64,000 nucleotides of DNA from an uncultured Clostridium sp. (lineage in GTDB: Bacteria; Bacillota; Clostridia; Lachnospirales; Lachnospiraceae), in NCBI RefSeq assembly GCF_900547735.1, contig NZ_URHZ01000015.1, positions 19,188-83,187 on the forward strand. Direction: 5' to 3'. Each line of letters starts with the position of its first letter. Position 1 is the stretch's first letter. This document shows positions 16,277 to 25,504 of the stretch, piece after piece. The translations under genes were made by a program, and so were the position numbers. Under the pieces are notes generated by a model that saw nothing but the letters and a program-made list of their open reading frames with translations, did not search any database and had not been told where the DNA came from.

Positions 16277-18043
16277 ATGGTATATGATGTTATTATGAGT
16301 GTCTGTATGAATATTTCTCTGCTGATTGTCCTGGCTCTGATGCTGACCAAAATCCAGTTTGTCCAGGAGCTTCTGCTCAATGAGGACGATGAGAATGGAA
16401 ACGGAGGCGGGAATGTCAGGAGGAAAGTCAGGAACCAGCTTGTCCTGGGTGGGATTTTCGGCGTTTTCTGCATTATTTCCGACTATATCGGGATACAGGT
16501 GGAGGGAGCTCTTCCCAATGCCCGTGTCATAGGCGTGCTTTCCGCCGGTTTTCTGGGAGGTCCCGTTTCGGGAATGACCACGGCCCTTATTGCCTCGATC
16601 CACCGGTATCAGATTTTTCCGGAACGTATCAGCACCCTGGCCTGTATCCTGGCGGCAATTCTGCATGGCATCATTGGTTCCTGGATTGGATATGCGAGGA
16701 GGGAGAACCGGCAGTATTCCAACTGGTTTCTTTTGATGAGCACATTTGTCGCGGAAGCGATTCATATGATTCTGATCCTCATACTGACAAGACCGTTTAT
16801 TGAGGCGCTGGAGATTGTAAAAATCGTCCTGGTGCCCATGGTTATCATAAATTCCTTTGGAATGGTTATCTTTTTCAGCATTTTCAAGACGATTTTTAAC
16901 AATGAAGATCTGAAGGTGGCGGCCAACGTGGCGCTGGCCCTGAGGACGGCGGAACGATGCGCCCCTTACCTGGGGGATGCGGAGACGAACCGCAGCAGCA
17001 TGCAGAAGATTATAGAAATCGTCATGTCCGAATATAAATGCGTCGGGGTGGCGGTGATAAAGGGATATGAATTTCTGGGCAGAAGCAGTGCATTTGACGA
17101 TATTGAGCTTAATAAGACTTCTTACCCTAGGCTTTTGGCGGCCACCGCAACATACAGGACCACCAGGATCAGTAAAGTGCCTCTGCCCGAGGATGCGTTT
17201 TATCCGCTGTATGAAAAGAATGTGATTCTCTCGGCTCCGATTGTCCGCGGGGAGGACGACGTGCTCTCTTTTGTCATGATGGTCAGAAAGAATGCCTATT
17301 CTTACAGGGCCGATATTGAATTTGTAACAGGTATCGCGAATTATTTTGCAACCCAGTTTAAACTGGTGGATATGGAGAAACAGAAGGAACATCTGAGAAA
17401 AGCGGAAATAAAGGCGCTCCAGTCCCAGATTAACCCTCATTTTCTCTTTAATGCTTTAAATACAATCTCATGCTTTTGCCGGGAAAAGCCGGAGAAGGCC
17501 AGGGAACTTCTGATGGCCTTAAGCTCCTATTTCCGGAACATGCTGGAGGATATCGACAGCAGGGTGACACTGGAGACGGAGCTTGAGCATGTGAAAGCCT
17601 ATCTGATGCTGGAGGAGGCCAGGTTCGAGGAACACCTGAAAATCAAAATCGAAGCTGAGCCGAAAGACTGTACCTGCCGCGTGCCGAACCTGATACTGCA
17701 GCCAATCGTGGAAAATGCAGTGCGTCACGGCGCGATGAAAAGGGATAAGGGGCAGGTGGCAATCCGCATCAGGAAGGAAGAAAAGTCAACAATGATCGAT
17801 GTGATAGATAATGGGCCCGGAATGGACAAAGAGATCGTGGACCGGCTTTATGAGAGCAGCACGGAACTGCCGCACCAGAATGAGAGCCACGGAATCGGAA
17901 TGCTGAATGTCCAGAGGCGGCTGACCGGGATCTATGGAAAAAGCGCCGGCCTCCAGATTATTTCCGGCGGTTCGGGGACCATTGTGCGCATGATCATTCC
18001 AAACCAGAAGGAGAAGACGGATGAGGATAGCGGTAGTAGATGA
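16277..18043 (+). CDS. LytS-type sensor histidine kinase
   Basis: The 588-residue kinase has an N-terminal 5TMR-LYT sensor (about residues 1-200, with GGPVSGMTTALIASIHRY). A GAF-like region follows (about 230-350), then a HisKA_7TM/LytS kinase core. In the core the phospho-acceptor lies in LQSQINPHFLFNALNTI (His388). The N box is LQPIVENAVRHG and the G boxes are DNGPGM and GIGMLNVQRRL. The ATG at 16277 follows TTGGGGGATCAC. It overlaps the response regulator by 23 bp. It follows the TRAP operon, and probably senses or controls uptake of that substrate; this is inferred from position. Confidence 0.92.
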   Translation: MVYDVIMSVCMNISLLIVLALMLTKIQFVQELLLNEDDENGNGGGNVRRKVRNQLVLGGIFGVFCIISDYIGIQVEGALPNARVIGVLSAGFLGGPVSGMTTALIASIHRYQIFPERISTLACILAAILHGIIGSWIGYARRENRQYSNWFLLMSTFVAEAIHMILILILTRPFIEALEIVKIVLVPMVIINSFGMVIFFSIFKTIFNNEDLKVAANVALALRTAERCAPYLGDAETNRSSMQKIIEIVMSEYKCVGVAVIKGYEFLGRSSAFDDIELNKTSYPRLLAATATYRTTRISKVPLPEDAFYPLYEKNVILSAPIVRGEDDVLSFVMMVRKNAYSYRADIEFVTGIANYFATQFKLVDMEKQKEHLRKAEIKALQSQINPHFLFNALNTISCFCREKPEKARELLMALSSYFRNMLEDIDSRVTLETELEHVKAYLMLEEARFEEHLKIKIEAEPKDCTCRVPNLILQPIVENAVRHGAMKRDKGQVAIRIRKEEKSTMIDVIDNGPGMDKEIVDRLYESSTELPHQNESHGIGMLNVQRRLTGIYGKSAGLQIISGGSGTIVRMIIPNQKEKTDEDSGSR

Positions 18044-18740
18044 TGAACGCCCTGCCAGAAGCGAGCTGGTGTACCTGATCAGACAGTGCAGTCCCGGGGT
18101 GGAAATCACAGAGGCCGAGAGCAGTGACAGGCTGATGCAGCTTCTTGATACGGAGGAATTTGACGTCTGTTTTGTGGATATTGATCTGGGAGGGGCCAAT
18201 GGGACGACGCTGGCGTCTATGATAAAAAGCAAGCTGCCGGAGGCTCAGATTATATTTGCCACCGCATACAGGGAATATGCGGTGAAGGCATTTGAACTGG
18301 GGGCCACGGATTACCTTCTGAAACCCTTTGACCTGGACCGGGTGAGGAAGACGATGGGCAGGCTGGAGGAGAGAAGAGTCGAGGCAGCAGGGGCAAGGGA
18401 GATGGCCATCAATAAAATCATGGTGAATGCCGGAGCCAGCTTCCAGGTGCTGGATGTGGCGGATATCGTTTTTATTGAGACGGAAAAGCGCTCCTGCAAG
18501 ATCCATACGGCCAAAAAGGCATACCTCCAGAATGAATCCCTGAATTACTATGAAACCAGGCTGAGAAACTGCCGGTTTTTCAGAATACATAAAAGTTATC
18601 TGGTGAATCTTGACTATGTGCTTGAGATGATTCCAACCTATAACAGTGGGTACAGCCTTAAGATGAGATATTATGAGAAAGATTTGCTGCCGATTGGGAG
18701 AACGCAGGTGAAGGAGTTCAGGCAGTTATTCGCAAGATAA
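18021..18740 (+). CDS. LytTR-family response regulator
   Basis: The 239-residue protein has a receiver domain (VVDDERPARSEL at the start, phospho-acceptor in VCFVDIDLGG, then TAYREYAVKAFELGATDYLL and KPF). A C-terminal LytTR DNA-binding domain follows (INKIMVNAGASFQVLDVADI, FFRIHKSYLVNLDYV, LPIGRTQVKEFRQLF). It is coupled to the LytS-type kinase by a 23-bp overlap. LytTR proteins bind paired direct repeats; none was identified with confidence in the leader of the TRAP operon. Confidence 0.93.
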   Translation: MRIAVVDDERPARSELVYLIRQCSPGVEITEAESSDRLMQLLDTEEFDVCFVDIDLGGANGTTLASMIKSKLPEAQIIFATAYREYAVKAFELGATDYLLKPFDLDRVRKTMGRLEERRVEAAGAREMAINKIMVNAGASFQVLDVADIVFIETEKRSCKIHTAKKAYLQNESLNYYETRLRNCRFFRIHKSYLVNLDYVLEMIPTYNSGYSLKMRYYEKDLLPIGRTQVKEFRQLFAR

Positions 18741-18792
18741 AAAGATTTGAGTAAGAGAGCTGCATCCGGGCGGCAGTGAAAATTGAGATGAA

Positions 18793-18829
18793 ACAAAAAT
18801 GCCTCTCCATCAGTGAGAGGCATTTTTGT
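18793..18829. terminator. Bidirectional terminator
   Basis: ACAAAAATGCCTCTC and GAGAGGCATTTTTGT pair perfectly around a 7-base loop, between the convergent response regulator gene and the PrpR_N-like regulator gene. Confidence 0.9.
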
Positions 18830-18872
18830 TTCTTTTAAAGATTGAAGAGTCGGACCCGGGGCGGTTTAAGAA

Positions 18873-20222
18873 TTAATTTGTTTTAATAGAAATTCGGTAC
18901 ACCTTGCTGGGCCGTCCTTTTGTATTCGTCTGACGGGTATAGATAACTTCGGCAAGGTTGTATTTTACGAGGGTTGTAATAATACGGTTTACGCTGCGCA
19001 TCGTGATGCGCAGAACGCGGGACAGCTCCTGTGTCGTAACCTCCTCCGTACCGGTTACGGCGAGGGCGGAGCAAAGCTTCTGCACGGTCAGGGTCGAGAG
19101 GCCCGTGCGGTCGGCGAGTTCGCGCATATAAGGCGTGACGGCGCTCTGGATCGACAGGCCGGCGCCCTCCTCTCCCAGGAGGCCGAGGAGCCCCTGACTC
19201 TCGGAGAAAAGGTAGCTGACACGGTTCCCGGTAATGCGGGATTCCTTTGCTGCGACTATGGCATTGGCCTCCGCCTGACTCAAATCTTCGGCAAGGCCGT
19301 AGCCGATCGCCAGCTCGAATCCCCCGTTTTCCTTTATATAATCCCGAAGATGGCAGCAGGTGAAGCCGTCGGTCACCTTTTCGGCGGTCTTTCGGTTGGT
19401 GGAGATTCGGAAACCGTAGCGGGTATCCCGGATGATGAAATCGTATAGATATTTTTTGTTGAAGGCGGTCAGTAATTTTTCCAGCAGATCATACCGGTTC
19501 TGGAACTGCTCCCAGGAGGCGGGATCCTCCCTGGACGCGGCCGGCAAAAACAAATCGATGGAAGCCGCCAGATTGTTAGTCAGTGTGCTGAGCAGAATTT
19601 CGTGTGTCAACTGGCGAAAACCGGCCAGGATATCTTCCCTGCTGAAAGAAATATAGTAACACTCCACGCCTGCCTCCAGAATCTCCGGCATGATCGGGCT
19701 CATACGTGACAGGGAATACTTGATCTTCTTAGAATTCCACAATTCAATGTGCTTTTGCAGCTTCTGCTTCGAGGTTTTGTGGACCGTCTCCGGGGACAGT
19801 TCCCCTATATACCGGTTATTGCGCTGAAGCCATTCCTCGAAGGTGCCCTCCCTCAGATACTGTATCAGCGAACTCTCTTCTCCCGGACAGAGATAATCAC
19901 AAAAATCAAAATATCCGTGCTCGAAATTCCAATCCTGATATTTATAAATTACCTCAAAAAAAGTTTTGTAGTAATTGCCTGCGGAACAGAGGAAAAAGCT
20001 GATGGGCTTGCAGTCCGGAACACTTTTCTGAATAGAAAGCATCGGGCCGGGGCCGGTGGTGATAAAGCCGTCAAACCCGGATTCCAGCCTGCGGTACAGC
20101 TCCACAATATGTTCATAATTATAATAGACAAACAGTTCTGTCTCACAGTCCAAATCAAGCGTCTGAACTTCTTTTTCTAAATATTCTTTTAGATATGCGG
20201 TAGCCAGTATCGCAATTCTCAC
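18873..20222 (-). CDS. Putative transcriptional regulator, PrpR_N-like sensor with C-terminal winged helix
   Basis: The 449-residue protein starts with a Rossmann-like sensor (VRIAILATAYLKEY, then FDGFITTGPGPMLSIQK) resembling PrpR_N-type domains. A middle domain follows (GFELAIGYGLAEDLSQAEAN) that looks like a degenerate nucleotide-cyclase fold. It ends in a winged helix: TQELSRVLRITMRSVNRIIT, then LVKYNLAEVIYTRQ. The GTG at 20222 is chosen because AAAGGTGG lies 5 bp before it; an ATG at 20246 lacks a site. It is divergent from dcuC across 307 bp, so it probably controls the dicarboxylate operon. Family names are tentative. Confidence 0.7.
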   Translation of the reverse strand: MRIAILATAYLKEYLEKEVQTLDLDCETELFVYYNYEHIVELYRRLESGFDGFITTGPGPMLSIQKSVPDCKPISFFLCSAGNYYKTFFEVIYKYQDWNFEHGYFDFCDYLCPGEESSLIQYLREGTFEEWLQRNNRYIGELSPETVHKTSKQKLQKHIELWNSKKIKYSLSRMSPIMPEILEAGVECYYISFSREDILAGFRQLTHEILLSTLTNNLAASIDLFLPAASREDPASWEQFQNRYDLLEKLLTAFNKKYLYDFIIRDTRYGFRISTNRKTAEKVTDGFTCCHLRDYIKENGGFELAIGYGLAEDLSQAEANAIVAAKESRITGNRVSYLFSESQGLLGLLGEEGAGLSIQSAVTPYMRELADRTGLSTLTVQKLCSALAVTGTEEVTTQELSRVLRITMRSVNRIITTLVKYNLAEVIYTRQTNTKGRPSKVYRISIKTN

Positions 20223-20529
20223 AAAAACACCACCTTTTTCAAACATTGTAATTTGTTATACAGTATAACAAAAAATAAAGGGTATTACAACAGAGGAACT
20301 TCGCGCGGGTACCGGTAAGCTGGATAAAAAAGAAATTTGTGATTTATTACTAAATTACGGACGTTTTAATTGTTCCTTTTTAACGAAAATAATTATTATC
20401 ATTTACATTAATGATTTGCGTGATATAATTGGAAATATAAAAGACGTCTTTAATATAACCGTAAATAGGTAAGCCAACAACAAAGCAACAAATGAACAGG
20501 CAGATGATGAAACAAAATAGGAGGGTGTT
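20223..20529. other. Divergent intergenic region between regulator and dcuC
   Basis: These 307 bp hold no ORF of note. The right half is AT-rich and contains the dcuC promoter. A short AATAATTATTATCATT stretch near 20390-20403 is partly symmetric and could be an operator for the divergent regulator, but this is not firm. Confidence 0.4.
20402..20429 (+). promoter_or_regulatory. Promoter of the dcuC operon
   Basis: TTTACA at 20402-20407 and a perfect TATAAT at 20424-20429 are 16 bp apart, 100 bp before the start codon, leaving a long leader. Confidence 0.6.
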
Positions 20530-21888
20530 ATGTTTAGTGTGTTAATTGCTTTACTTGTAACAATTGTGGTGGGGTATTTCGTTATCAAAAAGTATAAACC
20601 GCAGACCGTGCTTTTTGCGGCAGGAATTTTTCTGATGATCATTGCCTCCGTGTTCCATTTGGGGGAGATTATGGCGGCTGATAAGTCAACCGGCTTCTGG
20701 CTCTTTGATATTTTTGAATATATGAAAACCGTTTTTGCAGCCGACGCGGCGGGGACCGGTATGATTATCATGGCAGTCGGCGGCTTTGCCGTTTACATGG
20801 AGCACATTGGAGCAAGCTCCGCAATGGTGGACATCTGTATCAAGCCGCTGAAGGCGCTCAATAAGCCGTATCTGGTTCTGGCTCTCAGTTATGTGGTCGG
20901 ACAGTTCTTAAACATATTTATTCCGAGTGCGGCGGGACTCAGTGTACTTCTGATGGCAACGCTGTTCCCGGTGCTTGTTGAACTGGGAGTCAGCCGCCTG
21001 TCGGCAACGGCTCTTATCGGTACCGCGGCCTGTCTGGATCTGGGACCGGCTTCCGGCGCTTCGAACATGGCGGCTCAGACGGCAGGCCTGGAGCCGATGT
21101 TATATTTTGTGCAGTATCAGCTTCCGGTAGCGGGAGTGGTTGTGGTGACGATAGCAGTTCTTCACTATCTGGTACAGAAATATTTTGACAGGAAGATGAA
21201 TTTTATTCCGGATGCAGCGGCCGACGGGAAAAGAGAGAAAAAGGCGGTTCCGAAGATTTATGCAATTCTTCCTCTGCTTCCGCTGATTTTCCTTTTTGTG
21301 TTCAGTAAATTAGTCATCAGTTCTATTTCCATGAACGTTATCACGGCCATGCTGCTCGGCGTGACAATTGCCCTGATTTTTGAGTTCATCACGAAAAGAG
21401 GAAACGGCAAAGCAGTTGCAAAGGATATTCAGGTGTTCTTTAACGGAATGGGCAGCCAGTTTGCTACAATTGTAACATTGATTATTGCGGGAGAGACCTT
21501 CGCAAAAGGTCTTATGTCAATCGGAGCGATCGACACGATTATTGAGAGCTGTAAAGCTACCGGTTTCGGTCCCGTCCCAATGACCATTGTTATGGTCCTG
21601 ATTATTACCGTATGTTCCATTGTAATGGGGTCCGGAAATGCTCCTTTTTACGCATTTGCCGCCCTTGCTCCGACCGTAGCGGCCGCCTTCGGTATCTCTA
21701 CCGTTCTGATGGTTATGCCGATGCAGCTGGCAAGCGGTATTGCCAGAAGCATTTCCCCGATTACCTCCGTTATCGTGGCGGTAAGCGCCAGCGCGGACTT
21801 GTTCCCGGTTGACGTTGTAAAGCGTACGGCTATTCCGATGGCGGGAGGCCTGGCTGCCCTGTTACTGTCAACGTTTCTGATGTTTTAA
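20530..21888 (+). CDS. dcuC: C4-dicarboxylate transporter, DcuC family
   Basis: The 452-residue membrane protein matches anaerobic DcuC carriers along its length. Matching segments are GMIIMAVGGFAVYMEHIGAS near residue 77, SAAGLSVLLMATLFPVLVEL, AACLDLGPASGASNMAAQTA, FFNGMGSQFATIVTLIIAGE and the C-terminal GSGNAPFYAFAALAPTVAAA. DcuC exchanges or exports succinate, fumarate or malate in fermenting bacteria. Here the genes downstream are an M20 peptidase and malic enzyme, so malate uptake is a likely role. The start follows GGAGGGTGTT. It is divergent from the PrpR_N-like regulator. Confidence 0.9.
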   Translation: MFSVLIALLVTIVVGYFVIKKYKPQTVLFAAGIFLMIIASVFHLGEIMAADKSTGFWLFDIFEYMKTVFAADAAGTGMIIMAVGGFAVYMEHIGASSAMVDICIKPLKALNKPYLVLALSYVVGQFLNIFIPSAAGLSVLLMATLFPVLVELGVSRLSATALIGTAACLDLGPASGASNMAAQTAGLEPMLYFVQYQLPVAGVVVVTIAVLHYLVQKYFDRKMNFIPDAAADGKREKKAVPKIYAILPLLPLIFLFVFSKLVISSISMNVITAMLLGVTIALIFEFITKRGNGKAVAKDIQVFFNGMGSQFATIVTLIIAGETFAKGLMSIGAIDTIIESCKATGFGPVPMTIVMVLIITVCSIVMGSGNAPFYAFAALAPTVAAAFGISTVLMVMPMQLASGIARSISPITSVIVAVSASADLFPVDVVKRTAIPMAGGLAALLLSTFLMF

Positions 21889-21932
21889 GAAAACATTGCG
21901 GATATCCCGCAATAACGCGAAAGGATTAGACA

Positions 21933-23066
21933 ATGAAAAACTTTAATTTACGAGAATATCTGAATGAACTGGAGACTCTGGTTAATATCGACAGCGGAAG
22001 CCGGGTGCCGGGCGGAACATCCCTCATGGCGGATTACATGGAAGCAAAGTATAGAGAACTCGGCCTTACGGTGAAACGGATCGAATCCGAAAAGGGCCTG
22101 GGGCCCTGTCTGGAAATCCGCAGCTATGCAGAGCGGGAGAAAATCGACGTCCTTTTTCTCGGACATATGGATACGGTATTTCCAGCCGGGGAGCCGGAAC
22201 GGAGACCTTACCGGGAGGAGGGAGAGCTGGGTTATGGACCGGGCATTATGGATATGAAGGCAGGCCTGTTATCCACCTGGTACCTTGTTAAGAATCTGGT
22301 GGAGGATGGCACAGGGTTAAACATCTGTGTGGCTCACAACAGTGATGAGGAAATTTCTTCCCTGGACTCTCAGGAATGGATTAAAAAACTGGCTGAGAAA
22401 GCGGATATTACCATCGTGATGGAACCGGGACGAAAGAACGGGGAATATGTGAATGAGAGAAAGGGCCTTGCGCGGTACACGGTGACGGTGGAAGGAGTCG
22501 CGGCTCATGCGGGGATAGCGCCTCAGGATGGGGCAAGCGCCATTTATGAGCTGGCCGAACTGATTCTTAAGTTACAGGCTCTCAACAATTATGAGATCGG
22601 AACCAGCGTTAATGTTGGAGTGATTTCTGGAGGAACGGCATCCAACGTGGTCTGTGATCTGGCGGCATGTGTGGTCGACACCCGTTTTGACACCATCGGG
22701 GAGCATGAGAAGATTGAGGAAAGCCTGAAGAGGCTGGAGAGCCGGAGGGTTAACCCGAGAACGTCCGTAACCATAGTGAGAGACGGCTTCAGACCGCCGA
22801 TGAATAAGACGGAAAAGACAGAATCCCTGATGGCGCTCATGGAGGAGCAGGCCGCGCTCATCGGTATGGATATGAAATGGGTAAAGACAGGCGGAGGCTC
22901 CGACGGTAACTTTGCGGCTTTTGCTGGCTCCGCTGTCATAGACGGGGCCGGACCGGCAGGAGACGGGGCTCACGGGAAGAAAGAATCACTTCAGCTTAAC
23001 ACGATTGAACCGAGACTGGAGCTTCTATACAACATGCTTACCGCATTATCGGAGAAAAGAGGGTGA
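21933..23066 (+). CDS. M20 family metallopeptidase (carboxypeptidase G2-like)
   Basis: The 377-residue protein is a co-catalytic zinc peptidase. The metal-binding segments are LGHMDTVFPAGEP near residue 77, GPGIMDMKAG near 107 and HNSDEEISS near 138. The dimerisation domain has GVAAHAGIAPQDGASAIYEL, and the C-terminal ligand region is GGGSDGNFAA with the final GDGAHGKKESL. It is closest to glutamate carboxypeptidases that remove C-terminal glutamate from acyl or folate-like substrates. The substrate cannot be fixed from sequence. It lies 44 bp after dcuC and its stop is next to the malic enzyme start, so all three are one operon. Confidence 0.88.
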   Translation: MKNFNLREYLNELETLVNIDSGSRVPGGTSLMADYMEAKYRELGLTVKRIESEKGLGPCLEIRSYAEREKIDVLFLGHMDTVFPAGEPERRPYREEGELGYGPGIMDMKAGLLSTWYLVKNLVEDGTGLNICVAHNSDEEISSLDSQEWIKKLAEKADITIVMEPGRKNGEYVNERKGLARYTVTVEGVAAHAGIAPQDGASAIYELAELILKLQALNNYEIGTSVNVGVISGGTASNVVCDLAACVVDTRFDTIGEHEKIEESLKRLESRRVNPRTSVTIVRDGFRPPMNKTEKTESLMALMEEQAALIGMDMKWVKTGGGSDGNFAAFAGSAVIDGAGPAGDGAHGKKESLQLNTIEPRLELLYNMLTALSEKRG

Positions 23067-23070
23067 GAAA

Positions 23071-24246
23071 ATGAATTTTAATGAAGAAGCTTTAAGAAGG
23101 CATGAGGAGAAAAAAGGAAAGATTCAGGTGACCAGCAAGGTGGAGCTTAAGACAAGGGAAGAACTCTGCATCGCCTATACGCCGGGGGTTGCCGAGCCAT
23201 GCCGGAAAATCCATGAAAATAAGGAGGATGTCTACCGTTACACAGCCAAAGGGAACCTGGTGGCGGTGGTATCCGACGGCTCTGCCGTGCTGGGCCTTGG
23301 AAATATCGGCCCGGAGGCCGCCATGCCTGTCATGGAGGGAAAAAGTATTTTATTTAAACAGTTTGGTGATGTGGATGCCTTTCCAATCTGCCTGGGAACC
23401 CAGGACACGGAGGAGATTATCCAGGCGGTACGCGTGCTTGCTCCGACCTTCGGCGGCATCAACCTGGAGGACATCTGTTCACCCAAGTGTTTTGAAATTG
23501 AGAGAAGACTGGAGGAAGAGCTGGATATCCCGGTCTTCCACGACGACCAGCACGGAACGGCGATTGTAGTGACCGCCGGCATGTTAAATGCAGCAAAGCT
23601 GACGGGCCGGAAGCTTGAGGAGATGAAGGTGGTGCTGAACGGACCCGGAGCCGCCGGAACCGCCATCATTAAGATGCTTATGTTTGCCGGAGTTAAGAAT
23701 GTGATTGCCTGTGATGAGCACGGAATCCTGCATAAGGAAAGAAGCGAGAAACCGCAGGGCCACAAATGGGAGCTCTGTGAGGTTACAAACCCGGAAGGAA
23801 AACAGGGTACGCTTGCCGATGCCGTAGTGGGAGCGGACGCCTTTGTAGGAGTTTCCGTCGCAAACGCATTGACGCCGGAGATGGTAAAAACAATGGCTCC
23901 CGACCCGATTGTGTTCGCAATGGCCAATCCCACTCCGGAGATTACCTACGAGGACGCCGTTTCCGCCGGGGTGAAGGTAATGGGGACCGGGCGCAGCGAC
24001 TATCCGAACCAGATCAACAATGTACTCGCTTTTCCAGGGATATTTCGCGGGGTACTGGACGCGCGTGCCAGAGATATCAACTATGAAATGAAGTTTGCCG
24101 CGGCCAGGGCGATCGCCGGTCTGATTGGTGATGAGGACCTGTGTGCCTGCAATATCATTCCGTCCGCATTTGACAGCAGGGTGGCGGAAACTGTCGCAAA
24201 GGCCGTGAAGGAGGCGGCGGTCAGGACGGGGGTAGCCAGGTTATAA
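23071..24246 (+). CDS. NAD(P)-dependent malic enzyme
   Basis: The enzyme decarboxylates malate to pyruvate. The 391-residue protein is the short bacterial form. It has the substrate motif AYTPGVAEPCRKI near residue 33, GLGNIGPEAAMPVMEGK, the metal-binding FHDDQHGTAIV, and the Rossmann fold VVLNGPGAAGTAI. The ATG at 23071 follows AGAGGGTGAG and lies 5 bp after the peptidase stop. Longer in-frame versions would overlap the peptidase gene and lack a site. With dcuC it suggests malate import and conversion to pyruvate. Confidence 0.94.
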   Translation: MNFNEEALRRHEEKKGKIQVTSKVELKTREELCIAYTPGVAEPCRKIHENKEDVYRYTAKGNLVAVVSDGSAVLGLGNIGPEAAMPVMEGKSILFKQFGDVDAFPICLGTQDTEEIIQAVRVLAPTFGGINLEDICSPKCFEIERRLEEELDIPVFHDDQHGTAIVVTAGMLNAAKLTGRKLEEMKVVLNGPGAAGTAIIKMLMFAGVKNVIACDEHGILHKERSEKPQGHKWELCEVTNPEGKQGTLADAVVGADAFVGVSVANALTPEMVKTMAPDPIVFAMANPTPEITYEDAVSAGVKVMGTGRSDYPNQINNVLAFPGIFRGVLDARARDINYEMKFAAARAIAGLIGDEDLCACNIIPSAFDSRVAETVAKAVKEAAVRTGVARL

Positions 24247-24285
24247 GCAGAGCGCCGTTCATGTTATAATTGATTCTCCTGTAGG

Positions 24286-24322
24286 AACGCCAGTACCCTG
24301 TGATGAAGGTACTGGCGTTTAT
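24286..24322 (+). terminator. Terminator of the dcuC-malic enzyme operon
   Basis: ACGCCAGTACC and GGTACTGGCGT form an 11-bp stem followed by a T-rich tail (TTATTCTT). Confidence 0.75.
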
Positions 24323-24375
24323 TCTTAATTTCCCGCGAAACGTGTGTAAAATGAGCATTTCGCTAATATGTCGTT

Positions 24376-25239
24376 TTACCGGGTGCTGTAGTACCCGTCA
24401 ATCCTTGCCCCTTCCGGCAGCTCGTATTTACCTTCCGGCGCTCCGAGAGTCCAGCCGGTTTCGGAGAGGTGGTGATTCTCCATGGCGCCGGCGAAGTGGA
24501 GCATCGTGATGCCCGCGTTGAGGCGCGTATCATCCGGTGTGGTCAGTTCATCGGGGAGGGTAACAAGGAGTATCATGTCCCCATCCAGGATGAAGCGGTA
24601 TGACTGAAGATTTAAATAGGAAGGAGCGCAGCAGGCGGAGATGAATGCCTGATACAGGCTGTTGTTAAGCGGAAGAGAGGAAATCTCTGCGCTTTCGCCC
24701 CAGTTTTTCGTATAAACGGCGTGGTCCACGGAAAGTTTCGGCGCGACGAAGCCGGTACGTTTTTTAATTGAAACGTCGGAAATGCTCTTAATGTCCAGTC
24801 TGGAGGAGGGGAGCATGATAGTGGCGTTGCCGAATGCGATCAGTGCACACGGTTCCATATCTTCCGGGAGGGACAGGCGCTTTTTAACCTCGGAGCTGTC
24901 TCCGATTGTAATCCAGCAGGATTCCAGTTCCAGCTCGGTCAGCTTTATAACAAGATCCTCGCCGATGTATCCGGCGTTTTCCAGATAGTAATCCTCTTTT
25001 GGTGAAGATACCAGGATGTAATGGGGAGCCTCGATCATAAAGTTGTGGTATCCGGCGCATCCTGACAGGATGGAATGGGTCTCAGGCCCAAGAAGTTCAA
25101 TGGACACCCGAATGTCCTGTACCAGTTTTCTGCACTCCGGGAAATAGTCCTGAAGTTCCTTCAACTGTTTTTCCAAAGCCGGTTTTTTCTTAAAACTCCT
25201 CGTTGATTCACGTTTAATAGCAAGATTGTAATAATCCAT
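24376..25239 (-). CDS. Nitroreductase family protein (TM1586-type)
   Basis: The 287-residue protein starts with the nitroreductase signature YYNLAIKRESTRSFKKKPAL. A double FMN-binding-type domain follows, as in the TM1586 group: an SGCAGYHNFMIEAPHYILVS segment, YLENAGYIGEDLVIKLTELE near residue 100 and ESCWITIG. A second half contains QAFISACCAPSYLNLQSYRF. The start at 25239 places AAAGGTGG about 8 bp upstream; an in-frame ATG at 25257 is less favourable. The likely activity is FMN-dependent reduction, but no substrate can be named. It stands alone on the minus strand. Confidence 0.85.
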   Translation of the reverse strand: MDYYNLAIKRESTRSFKKKPALEKQLKELQDYFPECRKLVQDIRVSIELLGPETHSILSGCAGYHNFMIEAPHYILVSSPKEDYYLENAGYIGEDLVIKLTELELESCWITIGDSSEVKKRLSLPEDMEPCALIAFGNATIMLPSSRLDIKSISDVSIKKRTGFVAPKLSVDHAVYTKNWGESAEISSLPLNNSLYQAFISACCAPSYLNLQSYRFILDGDMILLVTLPDELTTPDDTRLNAGITMLHFAGAMENHHLSETGWTLGAPEGKYELPEGARIDGYYSTR

Positions 25240-25504
25240 CCTCAAGCCACCTTTCATATAATTTTCCTCTAAGCTTATTCTATTACACAGATAACGGCAT
25301 AATGTGCTTATACTGAAATTCTACCATCGCACCGGGTTAATTGTCAAATAAAAAGAAAAAATTTCCAGTAATAGACAGATACTTCCTGTATAAATAAGAA
25401 AAAACAGGTATTAAAATTTTTACATGATACTCATATTCCTTCTGAACCCGGCATATAGTAATAGTAAGCTACGAAATATTGTGGACTAAAGGAGAGGATT
25501 TATT

